Notes: a model not told the origin generated them from the letters alone. Numbered from the stretch's first letter, positions 11,424-22,604 are shown. The stretch: 64,000 bases of DNA from Theocolax elegans (GCA_026168455.1 CM047429.1:35634066-35698065); one strand, 5' to 3'. Program-made: numbers and translations.

Positions 11424-11737
11424 TCTCTCAACATTGGCACCCTGCGGCCCTCCGATGGCACTCTCATGCAGTCAATTTGCTTTAAAAAGTACATTGTTGT
11501 TATCATTATTACTGTTTTTGATATCATTATAATTATTATTATTACTAATATTACTCTTGTTATTATTTTTTTTGGAGTCTGTGGTATGACATTTTACGTA
11601 CAACCGGCAAACTATCCACCTCCTCGCAAAAGCAGACAATGCACCGAGTGTGGGACTCAGTAGGAGCAAACTACTAATACCCACTAAACCCACATATCTC
11701 TGTTCGCACCGACACCAGCCCGGAACTGTTATTGACA
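11424..11737. other. Spacer between LINEs with ATT-rich microsatellite
   Basis: No supported gene. A loose (TTA/ATT)n tract lies at about 11500-11570. The remainder is of unknown origin. Confidence 0.3.
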
Positions 11738-12967
11738 TTACATATAGCATGATCGAGTGGGTACGCTTATAAGTAGTCGTCGAGTGCTCGATCTCGGTCC
11801 GTTCATATTAGCCATGAATCTGTTCAAGGCTTTTGTCTGTTCTTGTGCTTTTTTAGTCACCGTGCGTATGTGAGGCCAGCTTCTCAGTTTCGTATCCAAA
11901 GTCACCCCTTGATACTTGACCTCGTCTCCGAGCACCACGCGTTCGCAGCCGACTGTCAACGGTATCCCCGTGTCGATTCTTCGTCTAATTAGACGCACAG
12001 GTTCCGTCTTCTGTAAGGCAAGTTGCAGTCCGTGGTCTTTCATCCATCCAATCACACGACGCATAACCTGTTTCAACTTTAGCTGAATCAGGTGTATGTC
12101 ACGGGCCACGATAATGGTCGTAACGTCATCAGCGTAAGCGTCGAGGGATGTGTCCGTCGGCATCTCCATTTGGAGAAGACTGTCATTTAATATGTTCCAG
12201 AAGTCTGGCCCCAGAAAAGAACCCTGGGCGACTCCTGCGGTTATTCGTCTGTCTTTTCGTCCGTCAGTGGTCTCGTAAGTAAGACGTCGGTCCCTCAAGT
12301 AGGCCCACCTCGCCGAACTGAAGGCGTTCCTAACGTCCCGCATAGCCAGTAAAACTAGTGGCCTGATCACATGGCACCTAACGTTATGTTCGACAAAGTT
12401 GTTCCTAACGAGGTTTATTGCTCCGATTGCAGAACGCCCTTATCGGAACCCGTACTGTCGGTCCGATAAGTCCCCTGCGTCTTTTATTGACTGCAGAAGC
12501 CTTGGCCTAAGCATTAGTTCATACAGTGTTCCGGTCGTGTTAAGTAGGCTCAAGGGCCTGTAGGATGACGGGTTCTCAGGGTCCCCCATATTTTTACTAA
12601 TGAGGACTAGTTGAGCCGTCTTCCACTGCTTACTAAAAACGCCCTCCACCACGCACCCGTTGAATGTGTCGAGGAGCACCGATGGTCGTCGCGAAACGAC
12701 GAAACGTAAGATTTCCGACGACACACTGTAAGAGTCCGGTACCTTGTTAGGTCTCAACGAGTTTGCAGCTCTGGCGAGCTCCGTATTCGTGAAAAGAGGA
12801 CATTCTCCGTTTGTACGTTTAACGGTTTCCTCCCTCCTCTCGGGATGAGTTGGAAAGAGACCGTCGACAATCTTGTCCATCGTCTCTGCGTCCTTAGTTA
12901 CCGGCGGAATCCGTCTCTCCAGTGACGATCTTGTAACCCGCGTCCCAGGGACCCGAGTCCACCTCAT
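11738..12967 (-). pseudogene. R1-clade reverse transcriptase domain
   Basis: The RT copies element RNA onto nicked target DNA. Two frames, 12967-12440 and 12370-11738, are interrupted around 12371-12439. The YADD active site is intact at about 12135-12146. A phenylalanine replaces the usual proline in the GSxLGP region (AQGSFLGP instead of QGSVLGP-like), a mild change. The domain is cut off soon after the KYQGVTLD and LNRFMANMNG phrases of the thumb. Confidence 0.8.
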
Positions 12968-13357
12968 CCATTAGTCTTTGCCAGCACTCTTTCTTGCTGT
13001 TATTTATGGCGTACCGCATGCGCCTTCTATTCTGTCTGTATTGTTCGGTGAGATTTAATGCGGTTTGTCGGTCGCGAGCCCGCTGGGCCTTCCGTCTGAG
13101 TGCTAGGCAACTACATCGGATGTCCTCGATCTCGGCTGTGCACCAGTATGTCTCTCGTTTGTTGCACAATTGTTGAAGAAACTACGTTGTTTCCCCGGCA
13201 AACGCTTCAGCTCTGACGCGATTAGTCATTTTACGAGGTTCCACCTGTGACAGTGGTTCCCGCGCGTCATTTGTCTGTCGAGTTTGTTTAAGTCTATCCG
13301 TTTCACGTCCCAACGATGGGGACGAGTTACCCGAGTTACTGCTCATTTGCGATTCGT

Positions 13358-13984
13358 CTATAAGACCGAAGGCGATGTACTGGTGATCGCTGGCTGTGTA
13401 GCTTCGACCACTCTCCATCTCCTCAGTCTTTGTGTCATCCTGTCCGAAACAAGGGTCACGGCGGGCACAGAATCACCAAAGCCGGATCGTCTGTATGTCG
13501 GCGTGTTTCCCTTATTTGCCACTGTCAGTTCAAGTCTTGCGGTCATCTTTAACAGCAACCGTCCGCGTTTGTTCGTCTCGGACATCCCCCAGTCCACCAC
13601 ACGCGCGTTAAAGTCGCCCGCCACGATTTTGTTGCCAGGGACGTCTCTCACGGCATCTTCGAGAGTATCCAGCTTCTCCGCGTATTCGAGAGCGCTATAA
13701 TTCGGGCTAAGGTAGACGCTGACGTAAGTGACATCGCTCATCGTTCTCCAAACGTAGCTCTCCCCGGATCCGCGCGCGATGATCCGCGTTGCCCGTTCCT
13801 CGCGCACCCATAATGCTGCTATGCTCGTGCTGCTAGCGAGCCAGTTCGGCGGTGTTAAATCCCGGTACTGTTCGCTGATAACGAGGATGTTTGCGTCAAA
13901 CTCCGCCACCCAGCTAATAACATCTGCTGTGTTACCGCTCTCCCCAGCATAGAACCCAGCGCAGTCCCGCCACGTTCGAAACAC
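13358..13984 (-). pseudogene. R1-clade APE endonuclease domain
   Basis: About 209 codons are open on the minus strand. Visible elements are YVSVYLSPNYSALEY, the catalytic VAGDFNAR, and the Thr-Tyr-Arg-Arg segment preceding the SDH motif. The SDH box is shifted into the neighbouring frame (13418-13182). The expected first strand of the domain, with its catalytic Asn and Glu, is absent or not readable upstream, so the 5' end is probably eroded. Confidence 0.75.
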
Positions 13985-15680
13985 ACCCGTTTATAGAGGT
14001 CTCCCCTTTCACGCAGGTCGGTCTCGTTTATAGAGCCGCCTTTTAATCATATCCCGCTTGGAAAATACCCGTTTATAGGGCTTCCTACTGCACATGGACT
14101 CAGCTAGCTCGAGCGGAAGCCTATGTGTGTTTAATGTATGAGTAGGTGTAAAAACAACAGCTTACCACTATCAGCTGCGTTTGTATCCCACTGTCCGCGG
14201 TCGCGTATTCAGTTTATTAGCGACTAGCCAGAGAGACTGGTTATAGTCTTCTATGATCACTACTCTCTCTCTCTCTCTGGTCCTTCCACTATCCACAACC
14301 TAGTGTGGACACGTCCGGTAGCATGGAAAAGTATTCTGCCATCCAAAGGGAGGAGGGGGTATTATTATTATTAATATTATTATTATTATTATTATTTGCT
14401 TCTCAGCAATCAGCAAGGACGGTGTCACATTTATTTGTGTTAGAAAATTTGTTTTTATTTTTATTTTTATTGCTTTTAATTTTGCTTTTAGTGTTATTTT
14501 AAGTTTTAGTAATCTTTTTCACTTTTTTTTACTGGTACTCCCTGCCTGACATTTCACGATACAGTTTTGTTCGTAATTTTTCGTTTCCCCGATAATTTTA
14601 ATATTTGCCTCAGCTAATCCTTTTAGCTCTGTTAAATTAATAAAAAAAGGGCAGCTGTCCCTTCCCATACTTTAACATAAAAATTGCCAAATTTATGCCA
14701 GATATGCTTGAATTTCAGCTTTTTAGCAGAAATTTTCAGTTCCTTAAATTTTTGATACTTATTTTTATCCAGATATTTATTGATATACTAGCAACAATTC
14801 CTCGGTCGCTAACGCTCCCTCGGTCGAAACTACACTTAATATATACTTATTTTTTATACTTTTTTTTAATTTATAATTTTACAATTTAATTGAATAAAAA
14901 TGTAAAATATAATATAATGTGTAATTAATTAACCTAGTATTCAGTTACCAACAGTTTTTTTTAGTCAATAAAATAAAAATAACAGTGTATTATATTTGCA
15001 ACATTGTATATACTTATTTAATCTTAGTCAATTACACAAGAGTTTATAGATACTGAATATATTTCTACATATTACTGAAACAATTAAAAAAAATTAAAAA
15101 TAATCGACATGATAAAACGTACACTGAAGTAAGAAATTTTAATTTTTATTTTTAATACGTAGTAACACGTATATCATTACTAATAATATTTCCACACTAT
15201 TCCTGTAAGAAGCTACATCAATCTAGTAACAAATGTGTTATTTTTCTACCAGAATAATATTTTCAATAACAAAAATTAGAATATAAAATTATTCTTTGAC
15301 CATTTTACACATATTTCATGCTTTTTCATGATGTTTCCCGGAAAGGAGATGAAAAATTCAAAATTTCATACAAAATTACTTAACTCAGCTAATGCATCAT
15401 ATATATTCAATTATTCTTTCAAGCAAGTAATTATACATACTAATTGAATTTATAAAAATTTTTTCAGATTAAAATTCTGGCTAAAAGATTTTCACATTTT
15501 ATTAATTTTGTTTTATTTTCAAAAATCTTTTATAAAAAAGAATTTTAGTAATTGCAACCAAAAATATAAATGATATTATACAATTACAATAATAAAAAAT
15601 TGAATATTAATTCTAAAAGTTATTTTATTATTACATTTGGTATTACATTAAAAAAATGAAAGAAAAATAATATTTTAAAT
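13985..15680. other. Non-coding, largely AT-rich stretch
   Basis: Positions 13985-14300 may be remains of the R1 5' region: a GTTTATAG-containing phrase recurs near 13985, 14027 and 14069. An (ATT)n microsatellite lies at about 14358-14398. The rest is AT-rich without a convincing frame. Confidence 0.35.
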
Positions 15681-15682
15681 TT

Positions 15683-15890
15683 TTAACCACCTTCCTCACG
15701 CAGTTTACATCTTAGAAATAGGAGATGATGAAAAATGTTTGTAAAAAAAATCTATATAAATGTAAAAAAAAAAAAATAAAACGTATCGTCAAATAAAATA
15801 TGTATTACATTAAATTATATATATTATATTATATATGTTATCAAAATTTATTAGAGTAATAGTACTGTTTTTGTCAATATTCATATTACC
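15683..15890. repeat. Copy of an AT-rich dispersed repeat (second copy at 47550-47765)
   Basis: The phrase order (ACCACCTT.CTCAC, GATGATGAAAAATGT, TATTACATTAAA, ACAGTACTGTTT-like) is shared with 47550-47765 in the same orientation at moderate divergence. No coding content. Confidence 0.5.
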
Positions 15891-15894
15891 GTGA

Positions 15895-16290
15895 CCACTT
15901 TTTTTTACCAAAAACCCCTATATAATATTTTTGGAATTTTTTTACTAAACTCCCCTCTAACCCCCTACCACTTAATCATTACATGGGGGATAAATTAAGA
16001 CTGGTTGTCATATTCAATGTTGACCCTTCCTCCCACCTTCCTTCCTCTTTAAAATAGGGGATAAAAAAGAGTGGTTGTCGTATTGTTATTCACCTGTACC
16101 GAAACCCCTAAATTATTTTTGGAATTTTTCTAATTTTATTTTCCACCTCCCCTCTTGCCCCTCCTCCACCTAGCAATAAATGGAGGATAAATGAAGAGTG
16201 ATTATCATATCGCTATTCACCGTAACCAAAAACCTCATCTTAGTTTTTTTAGAATAAAAAAGAATGGTCGTCATATTCTAATTCACATAT
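15895..16290. repeat. Diverged ~150-170-bp tandem repeat, three units
   Basis: Each unit runs ACC(A/G)AAAACCCCTA, TTTTTGGAATTTTT, a pyrimidine-rich CCTCCC block, then GGGGATAAA ... GAGTGGTTGTC-like sequence. Units begin near 15898, 16098 and 16217; the last is incomplete. Confidence 0.5.
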
Positions 16291-16314
16291 CGTCGGCTGA
16301 GTGGAAGAACAGTC

Positions 16315-16902
16315 TATCCGTTTGGAAAAACCCTATCTCGGAACTTGCTTGGAAAATGCCCTATCTCACGATCCGCTTGGAAAACGCCCTATCTCGCGAT
16401 CCGCTTGGAAAACGCCCTATCTCGCGCCTCGGTTAAAGAACGCCCTATCTCAAATGAAATTTTTCACTTTCAAATTTTGTAGTGGCACCACTGCGCAACT
16501 TAAACATTCAAAGCTTAAAAATCTCTTCCGTTCTCTAATCTTTTTTTAAGGTTTATTAACTTAAAACACTTTTTAAATTGCACACAGGTCGACTGATATA
16601 ATAAGTACTCGATAGATCGCCGCTAATAGACAGATAAAGTCAGAGAAGTCTCTCTTTCTCTGAGGAGACCCGATGCCGCCTAAACAATTTTTTCCAAATT
16701 TTAAACACTTTACTAATTAAGTTATTTTAATTAGAAAGACCGTATTTTTAAGTTGCGCAGTGGTGCCACTACAAAATTTGAAAACGAAAAATTTCATTTG
16801 AGATAGAGCGTTCTTCAACCGAGGCGCAAGATAGGGCGGATCGCGAGATAGGGTATTTTCCAAGCAAGTTCCGAGATAGGGCGTTTTCCAAGCGGATCTC
16901 GA
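16315..16902. repeat. Foldback element with inverted arms built from 28-bp repeats
   Basis: Left arm 16315-16504 is the reverse complement of right arm 16747-16902, with a 242-bp spacer. The left arm contains three to four direct copies of a 28-bp unit (CGCTTGGAAAACGCCCTATC plus CTCGCGATC). The right arm has fewer copies, so unit number differs between arms. The inner ends (GTAGTGGCACCACTGCGCAA) are themselves partly palindromic. No coding content. Confidence 0.75.
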
Positions 16903-16959
16903 GATAGGGCGATAGATAACCGGGATATCGAGATAGATAATCCCTATAAAATATGTATA

Positions 16960-17736
16960 CTAGGGGGGCTTCGCCCCCCTGCGCGCTTCGAGCGCCGACC
17001 CACTATTTTTAATTTCGAAATAGGCTTTTCGTAATTAATTTATTTAAAATAATGATGAAATCAGAATTAAAATAATAAAAATAATAGAGACATATTAAAT
17101 GTTAACTGTAAATTTAAACTATATGAATTCCTATAAAGCTTAAATTTATATTTTAATAATTATAAATGTTAATCAAAAATTAACTTACCAAAAATAGTAA
17201 AGTGCATATACTTACTAAATTGTAGTATTTAGTAACTACTTATTAAAATTTTGGAATATTTTAAACGGATCTAAATAGAACTTCACCCCCTAAAATTAAT
17301 TTATTTAATGACGAAGGATCATCGCCAAAAGTTCTATGTCATTAATATTTTGTACTTTAATAGTAATAAAACTTTCTTTTTAAATAAATAAATTTTTGTA
17401 TTAATTTTATAGAACTATTGATAACATTTTAGCGGAATATAAATCAAAACCTGTTTCTTCCATTTCTCCCGTATTTCGTCATTTGCACCCTCTTTCAAAA
17501 TTTGCGTTTTAATCCATAATTATATCCAATTTATTTTCTCCTTTAGCTACAAAGCCCATATATTTATCTTGATTATTATAATCAAATTCATTTCTTAAAA
17601 AACCTTCTGTTTCTAATAAATACATACTTTGCAACCTCCATTTTTGCTCTTTTAAAATTTGTTCATTCTTAAAATAGATCCTTTCATCTGTTTCGCGTCG
17701 TCTTATGAATTCTTTATAATCATAATAATATAAAAT
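16960..17736 (-). mobile_element. Helitron-like non-autonomous repeat, copy 1, carrying a short coding end
   Basis: On the minus strand the element ends ...GGGCGAAGCCCCCCCTAG followed by T, with a GC-rich hairpin just before CTAG, as expected for a Helitron 3' end inserted before T. A second copy ends the same way at 46207-46210, also before T; a third, partial copy lies at 40495-40910. The body is AT-rich. The upstream boundary is uncertain; similarity to the other copies stops near 17610, and a longer coding stretch continues to 17736. Confidence 0.55.
17509..17736 (-). CDS. Unrecognised coding fragment (last ~75 codons) inside a Helitron-like repeat
   Basis: The minus strand is open from an upstream stop at about 17737 to TAA at 17509-17511. 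It encodes a charged, helical-looking C-terminus: YKEFIRRRETDERIYFKNEQ, then an LKEQKWRLQ segment, MYLLETEGFLRNEF and finally KGENKLDIIMD. The last ~37 codons recur in copies at about 40485-40580 and 45405-45515, where stops have appeared, so the sequence travels with the repeat. This copy is the longest and is undamaged. I do not recognise the family. It looks like the 3' end of a captured gene, with intron or frame status upstream unknown. No start codon is identified. Confidence 0.45.
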   Translation of the reverse strand: MLYYYDYKEFIRRRETDERIYFKNEQILKEQKWRLQSMYLLETEGFLRNEFDYNNQDKYMGFVAKGENKLDIIMD

Positions 17737-17739
17737 TTA

Positions 17740-18877
17740 AGCCATGCAAATAAACTAAATAAATGCAACCTCGTAACCAAGCAGGAACAAGCAGCAAAAG
17801 AGTTTTAAAATAAAGAAAAAGCAGAAAATTTTATTGCATGCATTAATAATTTTACTTTTATGTATTATTGAGACGAAATGGTCGACGACGACGATGAACG
17901 CTCGGAAGGACCTCGAGCAAATCTTCCAACCTGTGGGTTCGTTTGGTTGCAACAAAAATTAAAATAAAATATAAATTTAAGAATCCATAAGCGTAATATA
18001 GGACCCGCATGAGGAAAGGAAATATCAGGGAAAGTCAACCAGAAAATACAAAAACATAATTTAAATTTCTATGTGGCCAATGGCATCTTTCATCTTTATT
18101 CAATGACATTCAACAAAAATACATAAACATAATTATAATTCTCCTTTCGCGGACAACTCGAAATTATATAATGATTATTTACGCAATCACGGATCGATTC
18201 CGTGATTACTCGGGGCTTGTCACCCGGTGGCTATCCAGCCCCTCTATGTTGATACAAACTAATATCAATCGCGAATAATTAATTATATAAACTAAACCTT
18301 AACCGGCGCGGATGTCCGACCATCAAACGGGAATCCAAAAAAAGCTGTAGACGCGCGATTGGGAAACCGTTTGGTTCACCCGGATCTAGCCTCAGGCATC
18401 GATCGCACATGGCCTTTTCAAGCCAAGGGGTACACAAACGGGAAAGAGATAAACTCTTTTCTACCCGTAAAAAAAATAAAAGGGTCGCAAATCCCGGACG
18501 AACCAGGATTCACTCGGGGCTTGTCGACTGTTGGCTACACAGCCCCTGGTTCATACTTACTATTGCTTAACAAAAGTCCTCGAAGGTCTCCCGGAAGAGT
18601 ATGGACGCCTCTCTGCCAAGACAATCAATGAAAGAAAAGAAAAACCTTCCGAGTCGAAAACCGTAATAATCGTTAATTGTCTGCGCTAGCCCTTTTAAGG
18701 ACTAAGGCATCTCGTTATCTCAAAGATTATCTAATGCGCGGTCGATGAATATTGATTTAACGCTATAGATACACGCGCATGATTTTCTATGAAGATTTTA
18801 TTTATTTCCCTTTTTTGATTATTGTTTTTTAATAATTAATTTACTTATTTAACAGAATTTAAATCATTTAATTTATC
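17740..18877. other. Non-coding stretch with a duplicated stem-loop phrase
   Basis: The phrase ACTCGGGGCTTGTC, then TGGCTA, then CAGCCCC occurs twice in direct orientation (about 18209-18243 and 18511-18545). In both, GGGGCT can pair with AGCCCC. A 90-codon open frame at 18359-18631 shows no recognisable domain. The region is less AT-rich than its surroundings and may be an old LTR or other transposon fragment. Confidence 0.35.
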
Positions 18878-18957
18878 TAGAAGGAATAATGTTCGATCTT
18901 GGTGAATAAACCACAAATCTGTGGTTTATTCACCAAGATCGAACATTATTCCTTCTA
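18878..18957. repeat. Perfect 38-bp stem, 4-nt loop palindrome
   Basis: Positions 18878-18915 are the exact reverse complement of 18920-18957, with loop AATC. No mismatch was found on direct reading. Confidence 0.9.
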
Positions 18958-19800
18958 AATAAATACTGCGTGGATGATAAAGAGAACAAAATTTATCTAT
19001 AAACATTTAATTTATCATTTAAGTTTAATACATCGTTTATCAACGTTATTTAATGCATATCTAAATTTCTAACGCGAAAAGCCCGTATTACAATAACTAA
19101 TTGATTATTCATTTATTGAATTTGTTAAATTGTTATTTTAATACGACATTAATGAAAGAACTAATTTGTCGGATCTCCGGGACATTCAGATTAATTAAAC
19201 TAATAATTACGTTAATTACATAAAGAAAACATGTTTCGTTAACTTAAAACACAGCGTAAACAGGCCTCGTCTTAATTGCGCAGTTAAAATAGCTCGTAGG
19301 CCGCGGTACGTGGGGTGAGACACGCGCCTCTCCAACTAGCCCGCGCGGTAAGGCGAGAGTGTGCGCGTGCACCGAAAGTTACTGAACTGTTTACGCGCGA
19401 GATTCAAAATCGAAAATTCTTTCACATTTATTTATTCATTTAATCGGTCGGTCAATTGGGTAGGTTGCAGTCTTGACTAAGGCGCGATTTTGACATAAAA
19501 TCAGCGCGTCGAATTCCGTATAAAATAACCTTAATTACATGAATTTCACAAAAATGTTGCAGAAGATCGTGTAATTAACCGATTTGAATAAACTAAAGTG
19601 CATAGTAATCGTCTTGAAAAATGAGCCGGGACGACCCTACCTGATTTTTTCGTATCTGTCTTGACTAAGGCGCTATTATGACTTAAAATCGGCAGGTCCA
19701 ATTCCGCATAATGTAACTTTAATTAATTTTATTCATTTAATCGCGGTTATTTGGGTAGGTTGCAACTTGTTTCTTTAAAATATTGTTTTCTATAAATATA
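18958..19800. repeat. Non-coding region with ~185-bp direct repeat
   Basis: The block GTCTTGACTAAGGCGC ... TTGACATAAAATC ... AATTCCGTATAA occurs near 19471-19545 and again near 19656-19730, with associated TTGGGTAGGTTGCA phrases at 19457 and 19751. A more GC-rich patch lies at about 19270-19390. No gene seen. Confidence 0.45.
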
Positions 19801-19829
19801 CATAATCTACTCGCATATATACCCATAGT

Positions 19830-20323
19830 TTTTGAAATGTTATTTGAAAAATATTTAAATTAAATGCTCCTAAATTAATAGTTTTTGAAAATCTTTTCAA
19901 GTGTAATTCGTATTTTATATTGCCACTGTTAAAATTTGAATTTTCTTTTGCCATTACTGTTTATAATAGGATTATCTTAAAAATGCAATAATTAATGTAC
20001 TTAATTTTTAAATTATTGTATATATCACATATGTATATTTGGAAAAGTGTACGTTATACTTGACTAATATTTATTTTATCTTCGAAAAATTTTGCATCTG
20101 TATTCAAAACATTACATTGAATTTTAGGTCCGTTATTATTATTGAGTACACATTTAAAAATATTATGAGTTTTATTTTATCAGGAATGAGTAAACTAATA
20201 CATATTCTTTCAAGTTATACTCATAACTTTTTTTTATCTATTATTGAAAAAACAATTTAAAAATATATATATATTACATAACTATTCCGCCGCACGCACA
20301 CACACACCCACTCAACACATACC

Positions 20324-20366
<43 letters not shown>

Positions 20367-20392
20367 CTAAATATGTACTGTAGTCTCTGGAA

Positions 20393-20433
<41 letters not shown>

Positions 20434-20760
20434 TGCCCATAATGGGGAGTAAAAAATGCAATAATTAAAGTATTTAATTTTTAACTTATTGTATATATCA
20501 TATTGACGTTTAGAAAAGTGTATGATTTACTTCATTAATATTTATTTTATCTTCAAATAATCTTGCATCTACATTTAAAGCATTAAATTTTAGATCCGTT
20601 ATTAACATTAAGTATACATTTAAAAATGTTATGAGTTTAATCATCAGGAATGCGTAAACTACATAATACACTTTCTTTCAAGTTATACTCATGACTTTTT
20701 TACGCACGGAAAAAATACATATATTATGTTTTCTTGAAAAAATAATTTTGAAGTCTTAAA
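19830..20760. repeat. Dispersed AT-rich repeat (two partial units) with CA/TA microsatellites
   Basis: Segments 19980-20260 and 20455-20720 are diverged direct copies of each other (GTGTACGTTATACTTGACTA-like, then TTTATTTTATCTTC, then a TTGCATCT phrase). The reverse complement of the same block recurs at about 40030-40260, 43390-43620 and 45000-45200. A (CA)n tract is at about 20318-20350 and (TA)n tracts at 20351-20366 and 20395-20430. Confidence 0.6.
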
Positions 20761-20814
20761 TAAATATGTTATATATATATCATATATGTTATATATATGT
20801 TATATATATGGGAA

Positions 20815-21335
20815 ATTCCACGTGAAGTGGTCCGATCAAAATTTTAAAAATCACCAAATTTTGGGTACACATTGCAAATGTTTTTCAGCATACAGAAAAA
20901 AATTTTTAGGTACTGGAATCTATTTTCTCAAAAGTTATTCTAACCTCAAAAAGTGAATTTTTTCCAGTTTTTTTCAACACCAGCTGGGTTTACCGCTATT
21001 CAACTCAAAATCTATCAACTTTTACTATAAAACATTATATATAACGTTCGTTGCTAATTGTGTCTAGAATTTATCCTTCTGGGTCAGAATTTCTAATCTC
21101 AAGGTTAATGTTACATAAACTACATGTCAATATTCAACTTAAAAATAGTTTAAATGCGCCACAATTGATTTTTTTATCCAAAAGTCTAAAAGAAAGCTTG
21201 GAGCAATACCTTTCAAATGATCTGTAGCATTTTTATGGCCTTGAATTCTATAAAAAGTTATGATAATTTAAAGAAACACGAAATTTTTTTAAAAATGTAA
21301 ATGGGAATTACCATGTTAATTTTTGTGAAATTTTT
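20815..21335 (-). repeat. Copy of the CCACGTGAAGTGGTCCGATC repeat family
   Basis: It begins with the family end CCACGTGAAGTGGTCCGATC next to a (TA)n tract and runs to about 21335. It is the inverse of 41390-41840, 42255-42705 and 44390-44850, and in the same orientation as 43885-44340. At about 21335 it is cut and joined to gypsy-2 sequence. Non-coding. Confidence 0.65.
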
Positions 21336-21388
21336 GTCTACGTATTTGTTTTGTGTACGTATTGTCAACGTATTTTTGTCGTAAGCAC

Positions 21389-21500
21389 GTAGTACTCGTA
21401 AGCACATTAAGTGCAATAAACCTGCAATCTTTTTAGCTAAGTTTGCTTTATTTGTGTTTTAAATCGTGACTCCACCCTAATCCCCAGTGGACACGTCACA
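21389..21500 (+). repeat. 5' LTR remnant of gypsy 2
   Basis: This matches 36994-37105 with two substitutions (C/T and T/A near 21441-21447). It contains AATAAA at 21417-21422, a poly(A) signal shared by both LTRs. It ends GGACACGTCACA at 21500. The upstream part of the LTR is missing; sequence at 21336-21388 does not match the 3' LTR. Confidence 0.8.
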
Positions 21501-21513
21501 TGGCGACCGTGAC
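21501..21513 (+). other. Primer-binding site for tRNA-Arg, gypsy 2
   Basis: TGGCGACCGTGAC follows the LTR end directly and is complementary to the 3' end (with CCA) of insect tRNA-Arg species whose acceptor ends CACGGTCG. The match stops after 13 nt. Confidence 0.65.
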
Positions 21514-22285
21514 TTTTGATCCGAAAAAATAATTGTGATCGTGGACAATTAAATTGAGATTTTTATTATAAATAATCATTCTTGGAGGTAATTAGAACCT
21601 TTAGCCACCAAAATTATATTCAATTTAATTTATTTTTGAACAAAATACGACCTTTTAAATATTGAGAATTAAGATAGTAATATTTAATTGCTGTACGCTT
21701 ATTAATTTTGAAATTGCATTAACAAGTAACATTTCACTATTTATTTGCATTGTGTATATATCTTTTCAAGAGTCATCACCCATCAAGCACCATTGTAACC
21801 CAATCCAGCACCATATATACCTATATACCCAACATGCTTAAATATTTCAAGCTTGGCTTGTAAATCATTCACTTATACGCTTGCCTTTCACTCAAGTTAA
21901 TTGTTTGTGAATTCTTGCGTAGGTACTTAATTAGTTTTTGTTGATAAATTTGGTCATAACGGTATCGACAAAAATAATTTAACGAATTTTTTTTTTGCTT
22001 TTGGCTTTTTGTGCGCTTAAATTAACAATACTGACTTGTTAGTGTGTTGTATAATTTTAATTGCTTAGTAGCTAAAATTTAGTTTTGTTATTATTTTTAT
22101 TTGCTTGCTCATAAATTAGTTTGCTTAAATTTAAAGCAATTTGATAATTTCATGCTTGCATAATTTTAATTAATTGTTAAGTCAAAATCTTGTTTTTTTT
22201 TTAAAGAAATTAAGCTACAAATGAGCTGTTTAGAAATAAATTTAATTGTTTTTGACTGACTACAAGTCGTATTGAGCTGCACTTA

Positions 22286-22542
22286 CAAGGGAAGTACATG
22301 ACCTCCGGGAAACGGATCTCATCCTAACTTTGGTATGTCTTTTATAATATAAAAATATGAAGAAAGCCATGTTATCTCTTGCCAGTGGCCACTTTTACGG
22401 AAGTTATTCGACATTCAATAATAATAGCAGTAAAAGTGGCCATCGGCAAGATATAACTTGGCTTTCTTCATATTTTTATATTATAAAAGACATACCAAAG
22501 TTAGGATGAGATCCGTTTCCCGGAGGTCATGTACTTCCCTTG
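22286..22542. repeat. 257-bp palindromic MITE with TTA duplication, in the gypsy-2 leader
   Basis: Arms of about 112 bp (from 22286 and back from 22542) are nearly perfect inverted repeats starting CAAGGGAAGTACATGACC. TTA flanks both sides (22283-22285 and 22543-22545). A 3-bp TTA duplication would suit a PIF/Harbinger-type MITE, but the superfamily is inferred. Confidence 0.75.
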
Positions 22543-22604
22543 TTAGTATTAAAATTTTTTTTTTTTTGACGTAATAGCGTGAATTAATTTACGTGTCCTA
22601 AGAA

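Larger units (their letters stand above)
11738..13984 (-). mobile_element. R1-clade non-LTR retrotransposon ORF2, frameshifted and 3'-truncated
   Basis: Minus-strand order: endonuclease 13984-13358 (VAGDFNARVVDWGMSETN, then GNTPTYRRSGFGDSVPAVTL, typical of R1), its SDHQYIAF end at 13418-13375, linker 13418-12894, RT fingers 12967-12440 (SLRPNKVPDSYSV, then SSYRPLSLLNTTGTLYE and SDRQYGFR) and RT palm 12370-11738 (VAQGSFLGPDFWN, then LDAYADDVTTI with the catalytic YADD). At least four frameshifts or stops separate the blocks. The RT thumb, the C-terminal zinc finger and the 3' UTR are missing beyond 11738. R1 elements classically target 28S rDNA, but no rDNA is adjacent, so this is a dispersed relic or an R1-clade relative without rDNA specificity. 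Confidence 0.85.

Noticed and set aside
18359..18631. 90-codon open frame
   Set aside because: No domain or homology recognised. It overlaps the duplicated stem-loop phrase, so non-coding structure explains it better.
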